DNA from: CAG-791 sp045113775 | GTDB lineage: Bacteria > Bacillota > Clostridia > Lachnospirales > Lachnospiraceae | DNA length: 64,000 nucleotides | Direction: 5' to 3' | Assembly (NCBI GenBank): GCA_045113775.1 | Contig: JBGUJH010000067.1 | Span: 1 to 64,000 of the forward strand | Shown: positions 60,333 through 64,000 of the stretch, one piece after another | Layout: every line of letters starts with the position of its first letter | Position numbering within the stretch: position 1 is the first letter of the stretch | The notes under the pieces: model-generated | Databases searched by the model: none | Told to the model about the DNA's origin: nothing | The model's input: only the letters and a program-made list of their open reading frames with translations | Position numbers and translations under genes: made by a program

Positions 60333-60382
60333 GCTCGCAAAGCGAGCCGCAGCGATGCCTTCAATGAGGCAGAGATTTTTTT
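60333..60382 (+). repeat. GCTCGC palindrome and weak hairpin between tyrA and aroA
   Basis: GCTCGC-AAA-GCGAGC (60333-60347) repeats the palindrome seen at 20789 and 30299. It is followed by TGCCT/AGGCA (60356-60371) and seven Ts (60376-60382), which resembles a weak terminator that could lower aroA expression. Confidence 0.45.
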
Positions 60383-60400
60383 GATGAGGTTACTGAACAG

Positions 60401-61714
60401 ATGAGAACTATTAGCAGCAGGTCCAAGCCGCTTCGCGGCGAGATCTCCGTGCCGGGAGACAAATCCATCTCTCACAGAGCGGTCATGCTGGGCTCCATTG
60501 CCAAAGGAAAGACCGAGATCACGGGATTCCTCTCCGGGGCAGACTGTCTCTCCACAGTCGACTGTTTCCGCAGACTCGGTGTGGATATCTCTGTCCGCGA
60601 GGGTGAAGGGCAGGTGACAGTCTGCGGCAGAGGCCTCCGAGGCCTGAACCCTGCGTCTGATCCTGTCAGCCTTTATACCGGGAACAGCGGGACAACGACC
60701 CGCATCATCTCAGGGATCCTGGCTCCCCAGCCTTTCTCCTCCCTGATCAGCGGAGATGAGTCCGTCTCGACAAGACCTATGAGGCGCATTATGCAGCCCC
60801 TCTCCCAAATGGGGGCGCATATTGAGAGTGTCAAAGGCAACGACTGCGCGCCGCTCAGGATTGAAGGCCGCAGCCTCCACGGCATCACTTATCACAGTCC
60901 TGTTGCTTCTGCGCAGGTGAAGTCTTCCATCCTATGCGCCGGCCTGTACGCGGACGGTGTCACAGAGGTCATTGAGCCCTCCCTTTCAAGAGATCATACT
61001 GAGAGAATGCTCCGCGCCTTCGGTGCTGACGTCGAATCCTTTGAGGGAAATGACGGATGGCATGCCCGCACCCGGACCTGTACGGAGCTGAACGCCCGCA
61101 GTATCCATATCCCCGGCGATATCTCATCGGCAGCATATTTCATTGCCGCCGCTTCTCTGGTCCCCGGATCAGAAGTCCTGATCCGGAATGTCGGGATCAA
61201 TCCCACGAGAGCCGGAATGATCGAAGTCGCCACTGCGATGGGCGCTGATATCACCCTGCTGGGAATCCGGCAGGACGCAGAACCCGCTGCTGATCTTCTT
61301 GTGAGATACGCGCCCCTTCACGGCGTCACGATCGGGGGATCTATAATTCCCTCGCTGATCGATGAGATCCCGATACTCGCTGTCATGGCGGCAGCGGCAG
61401 ACGGAACGACTTATATCAAAGATGCAGCTGAACTCAAAGTCAAAGAAACTGACAGGATCGATACCATCACCAAGGGACTGGATGCTATAGGCTGTCCGGT
61501 GTTTGCGCAGAATGACGGGATGATCATCGAGGGAAACAGCGCCGGCAGCGCTTTCCCTCTGATCGGTGCCGGAATCAGGACCTATGGCGACCACCGCATC
61601 GCAATGGCATTCTCCATTGCGGGACTCATAGCCGGCGGTGAGACCGTGATCGACAACGAGCGCTGCGTCGATGTCAGTTATCCCGGATTCTTTGCTGATC
61701 TTGAATCCCTTTGA
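60401..61714 (+). CDS. aroA: 3-phosphoshikimate 1-carboxyvinyltransferase (EPSP synthase)
   Basis: The 437-residue AroA joins shikimate-3-phosphate and PEP in the shikimate pathway. Motifs include VPGDKSISHRAVMLGS near the start, YTGNSGTTTRIISG (about 88-101), SLSRDHTERML, KVKETDRIDTI and GDHRIAMAFSIAGL. The substrate-binding GNSGTTTR segment varies from the GNAGT(A/T)MR form of class I enzymes. Start chosen after GAGG. It is downstream of tyrA and shares its aromatic pathway. Confidence 0.96.
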   Translation: MRTISSRSKPLRGEISVPGDKSISHRAVMLGSIAKGKTEITGFLSGADCLSTVDCFRRLGVDISVREGEGQVTVCGRGLRGLNPASDPVSLYTGNSGTTTRIISGILAPQPFSSLISGDESVSTRPMRRIMQPLSQMGAHIESVKGNDCAPLRIEGRSLHGITYHSPVASAQVKSSILCAGLYADGVTEVIEPSLSRDHTERMLRAFGADVESFEGNDGWHARTRTCTELNARSIHIPGDISSAAYFIAAASLVPGSEVLIRNVGINPTRAGMIEVATAMGADITLLGIRQDAEPAADLLVRYAPLHGVTIGGSIIPSLIDEIPILAVMAAAADGTTYIKDAAELKVKETDRIDTITKGLDAIGCPVFAQNDGMIIEGNSAGSAFPLIGAGIRTYGDHRIAMAFSIAGLIAGGETVIDNERCVDVSYPGFFADLESL

Positions 61715-61726
61715 ATATGTTCACGA

Positions 61727-61754
61727 AAAGGCTCGCATAGCAATGCGAGCCTTT
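61727..61754. terminator. Bidirectional terminator between aroA and the lipoprotein gene
   Basis: AAAGGCTCGCAT and ATGCGAGCCTTT form a perfect 12-bp stem with loop AGCA. Its core GGCTCGC/GCGAGCC is the same as in the dispersed palindromes. Confidence 0.8.
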
Positions 61755-61784
61755 ATCATTTCTTAACACTTGAGCAAGCGAGCT

Positions 61785-62663
61785 TTATTTCACAGCCCCG
61801 CAGGTGCTGCACCTGTAACCGGTGACGACCGTTTCGTCCCATGCTTCACTGTCAACGATCCACTGATTTTCAAATACCGGTTCCTCGTGGGAGCTTTCCG
61901 GATGGCGGATGACGTCCGTAACGACTTCCTGTACACTGTAACTCGCGTCTATATATCCCAGCTGCGGATCATAGTGGCTGTCCATATGGCTGCCTATCTC
62001 ATCTACAGAATCCGCCTCGTACCCGCAGGCGCTGCAGACGCATTTCATCTGATAGACAGGTTCTTCATAGGCTTCTTCATCAACTACGGTCCTTGTTCCC
62101 GTTTTGACTTCTTCAAAATGCCCTGTTTCATCGTGATGGATTATTTCCGTCTGTTCCACCCAGTCGTGTACATGAGAGTTTTCATGTTCTTCCTCTTCCG
62201 GGTCATCTCCGCTCTCTTCGAAGGCGTCGTCTTCCTCCTTTTCTTCGCGATCATCATTTTCACTGTCTTCAGATTCCCATATCTGTTCCTGTGAATTCTC
62301 CTGCTTCTCCATATGATCATCCGGAATGGACTGCTGCGCCTCATCTTCTTCTTTCTCATCCTCATCCGCTGTTGTGTTTTTCCCGGTCACTGCTCTTGCT
62401 GCTGTATCCGCAGCAGTTTTTCCGGCTTTCTCAAGTATTTCTTCACCTGCTGTACGTTCGCTGCCGTTCTGTCCCTTCCCCTCAGCCCTTGAACTGCCTT
62501 TATTATCAGGCACAGCTCCGGCAGTTGTTTCATCCGCGGCAGAAACCTCTCTTTCAGCAGTCTTTTTAGTTGAAACACAAGCTGTACAAAAGACAAGAGA
62601 TATAGTCAGGGCAAGAATTGCCGTAAATGCCGCTTTGTTCATAATCTGCCTGTGATCACTCAT
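61785..62663 (-). CDS. Lipoprotein with tandem Cys/His repeats
   Basis: A 292-residue predicted lipoprotein. A signal peptide (about 8-28) ends in FCTAC, with C26 or C29 as possible lipidation site. A low-complexity, very acidic linker follows (about 40-160). The C-terminal part holds two related repeats (about 165-243 and 244-292): each has a His-containing HHDETGH/RHPESSH segment, a VDEEAYEEPV/VDSEAWDETV segment and a CxxC (CSACG, CSTCG). The first adds HMDSH, giving a C2H2 zinc-finger-like unit. I recall similar extracytoplasmic repeats in Firmicutes surface proteins but no known function. The start is coupled to the upstream VaFE gene by an eight-base overlap (ATGAGTGA). Confidence 0.8.
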   Translation of the reverse strand: MSDHRQIMNKAAFTAILALTISLVFCTACVSTKKTAEREVSAADETTAGAVPDNKGSSRAEGKGQNGSERTAGEEILEKAGKTAADTAARAVTGKNTTADEDEKEEDEAQQSIPDDHMEKQENSQEQIWESEDSENDDREEKEEDDAFEESGDDPEEEEHENSHVHDWVEQTEIIHHDETGHFEEVKTGTRTVVDEEAYEEPVYQMKCVCSACGYEADSVDEIGSHMDSHYDPQLGYIDASYSVQEVVTDVIRHPESSHEEPVFENQWIVDSEAWDETVVTGYRCSTCGAVK

Positions 62664-64000
62664 CTGATCTCCTCTTCCTGAATATAAGGGCGCCGGCTGT
62701 TCCTGCAGCTGCAGCAGCAAGCAGCAAGATCCAGATACCTGCCGTATTCCGGTCTCCGGTTCCGGGGCTGCCGGGCGGAGTCTGCCGCTTCACGGTCTGC
62801 GCTTTGTCCATGAGGTCTCTGTGGGAGCCGACCTCATACGCCTCACCGCTGTCACTTCTGATCTCATAAAGTGTCTCGAAGGCAACATATTCTCCGTCCC
62901 TGAGCTGAGAGGAGTCAAAGCTGAACAGGACTTCCACAGATCCGTCAGGTTCTTCAGCCAAAAACTCTGCTTCGCCGGTGATCTCTTTTCCGTCTGCGGC
63001 AGCAGGCCTGCCTGTAGATTTGTCCATCAGAATGCCGGTCACGCGATATTTTGCCCCCACTGAAAGGTTTTCATACTGAACGCTGTCCGCGATCTCCACA
63101 GTTCCCTTGTGGTCGAACCGGTGGTCTGAGTCTTTTTTGTCAGCAGCCGTCGTGCGGATCCGCGGGAAATGTACAGTCTGATTCTCATCCTCTATGTTCT
63201 CGTGGACCACTACGTCCGTCCTGGTCTGCAGCTGCGGATTAATGAACTGCAGGGTCTCGAAGACTACTGCGCTCCTGCCGGAAAGATCATCGGAATTGAT
63301 GATAAAAAAGATATCTTCAAACCCGTCTTCCGAATCGGGGGTGAACTGCCACTCTTTTACTTCATTTCCTTCTTTGTCGACCATCACGGATGGGATCTCG
63401 CCTGCGCCTTTACTTCCGTCCGGTACCGCCATGACCTTTCCGCGTATCACGTATTCCTTTCCGGGCAGCAAGTTCTCATAATGAAATCTGTCCCTGATCG
63501 TGACGTCTCCGCCGGCCTCCATTGTGCGGCCTTCCGACTGCGGATTGACGGCTTCTGTATATCCGTCCGGATGGTGCACTGTCTGGGCTTCGTCATCGAT
63601 GTTCTCATGTACGATCACCTCCGCGCCGTTATGGTAAACACGCTCGAACACAACAGCATCCTCACCCGCAAGCTCGCTCGCGTCATATACGAATGTGATC
63701 TCAAGAGCGCCGTCCCTGCTGCCGGGAGTAAATGTGACCGTATTATTTTCCACAGAGATCGTCCCTGACGGCTGTTCCTCGCTTACTTCTTCTTCGGAGG
63801 ACTTAAAGGAAGCATCGATCATGGTCGAGGGGATCTCTTCGCCGGAACTCTTCTTCATCACACGTCCCGCAGCTGTATATTCCTTGCCCGGGATCAGATT
63901 TCTGTACACCAGCGTATCCATGATCCTGACCTCTTCATCCGGGTACGCGATGCGGTCTCCGGTCTCAAGGTCTTTCACTGTAGTTGCGCCGTCCGGTATG
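62656..64000 (-). CDS. VaFE-repeat surface protein, sortase-type, 5' end outside window
   Basis: At least 447 residues are visible; the frame is open to the window edge, so the N-terminus is missing. Three VaFE/thioester-pilin-like domains are seen, each with the pattern (I/A)xDxxxYxNLxxGxxY near its start and ending in AVVFExxx...VHENIxDExQTV. Thr and Gln residues in such domains form intramolecular ester bonds that stabilise surface stalks. The C-terminus has a linker PPGSPGTGD, a hydrophobic helix and RKRRSDE, a cell-wall sorting signal with the unusual motif SPGTG in place of LPxTG. It is co-transcribed with the downstream lipoprotein. Confidence 0.85.
   Translation of the reverse strand, partial: IPDGATTVKDLETGDRIAYPDEEVRIMDTLVYRNLIPGKEYTAAGRVMKKSSGEEIPSTMIDASFKSSEEEVSEEQPSGTISVENNTVTFTPGSRDGALEITFVYDASELAGEDAVVFERVYHNGAEVIVHENIDDEAQTVHHPDGYTEAVNPQSEGRTMEAGGDVTIRDRFHYENLLPGKEYVIRGKVMAVPDGSKGAGEIPSVMVDKEGNEVKEWQFTPDSEDGFEDIFFIINSDDLSGRSAVVFETLQFINPQLQTRTDVVVHENIEDENQTVHFPRIRTTAADKKDSDHRFDHKGTVEIADSVQYENLSVGAKYRVTGILMDKSTGRPAAADGKEITGEAEFLAEEPDGSVEVLFSFDSSQLRDGEYVAFETLYEIRSDSGEAYEVGSHRDLMDKAQTVKRQTPPGSPGTGDRNTAGIWILLLAAAAAGTAGALIFRKRRSDE

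Noticed and set aside
61770..62294. 174-residue hydrophobic plus-strand frame
   Set aside because: Antisense to the acidic lipoprotein linker; Asp/Glu codons read backwards give Phe/Leu/Ile-rich runs, so it mimics a membrane protein.

Overview
The window looks like chromosomal DNA of an anaerobic Gram-positive Clostridia member, most probably a Lachnospiraceae-type gut bacterium. This is inferred from gene content: HemZ, pyruvate phosphate dikinase, class III fructose-1,6-bisphosphatase, an NfnAB-type bifurcating transhydrogenase, Rex, a CIRCE-controlled groESL operon, AGGAGG-type ribosome binding sites and a sortase-type VaFE surface protein. No rRNA, tRNA, CRISPR array, prophage or IS transposase is visible. 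Genes are dense and mostly on the minus strand.

Layout. 1-4.6 kb: rel, a metallo-beta-lactamase-fold hydrolase and hemZ in one minus operon. 4.6-7.2 kb: a structured intergenic element, then groESL under CIRCE. 7.2-14.2 kb: a small unknown gene with its own promoter and a dyad, ppdK, a glycerophosphodiesterase, a YbiT/YkpA-like ABC-F gene and a PHP phosphoesterase. 14.2-20.8 kb: a minus operon of a divergent PAP2 protein, NudC, a PD-(D/E)XK-like plus SF1-like ATPase fusion, and a heterodimeric ABC exporter. 21.1-29.9 kb: the most distinctive accessory locus, with a HAD phosphatase, a LacI-type binding protein, a histidine kinase, a NarL/LuxR response regulator, a family-1 solute-binding protein, a complete mannose-family PTS (IIA, IIB, IIC, IID), a two-helix membrane protein and an HPr-like protein that lacks both classical phosphorylation sites. 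Three evenly spaced dyads lie ahead of the PTS genes and are candidate sites for the response regulator.

30-47.5 kb: a solitary HicB, proA, a phoH-ybeY-flavoprotein operon, the NfnAB pair, a chitobiase-C-terminal-like membrane protein behind ftsK, a 59-residue ORF ahead of ftsK, yebC, alr, nnr and rex. 47.7-60.3 kb: a YdiF-like ABC-F gene with a candidate leader peptide, a GntR-icd operon, leuS, fbp, an EF-G-like GTPase with an altered G4 motif, and tyrA. 60.4-64 kb: aroA, then a minus-strand pair of a lipoprotein with tandem Cys/His repeats and a VaFE-repeat surface protein cut by the window end.

How it fits together. Most genes are housekeeping: stringent response, protein folding, amino acid and cell-wall precursor synthesis, redox balance and translation. 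The PTS/two-component locus appears to be a sugar-sensing and uptake module: extracellular binding proteins would inform the kinase, the regulator would activate the transporter, and the altered HPr-like protein may modulate it. That scheme is inference. Non-coding structure is unusually rich: a 150-bp element with inverted ends next to groEL, GC-rich composite palindromes at two intergenic sites, a 22-base sequence shared after two terminators, and hairpin leaders ahead of leuS and both ABC-F genes.
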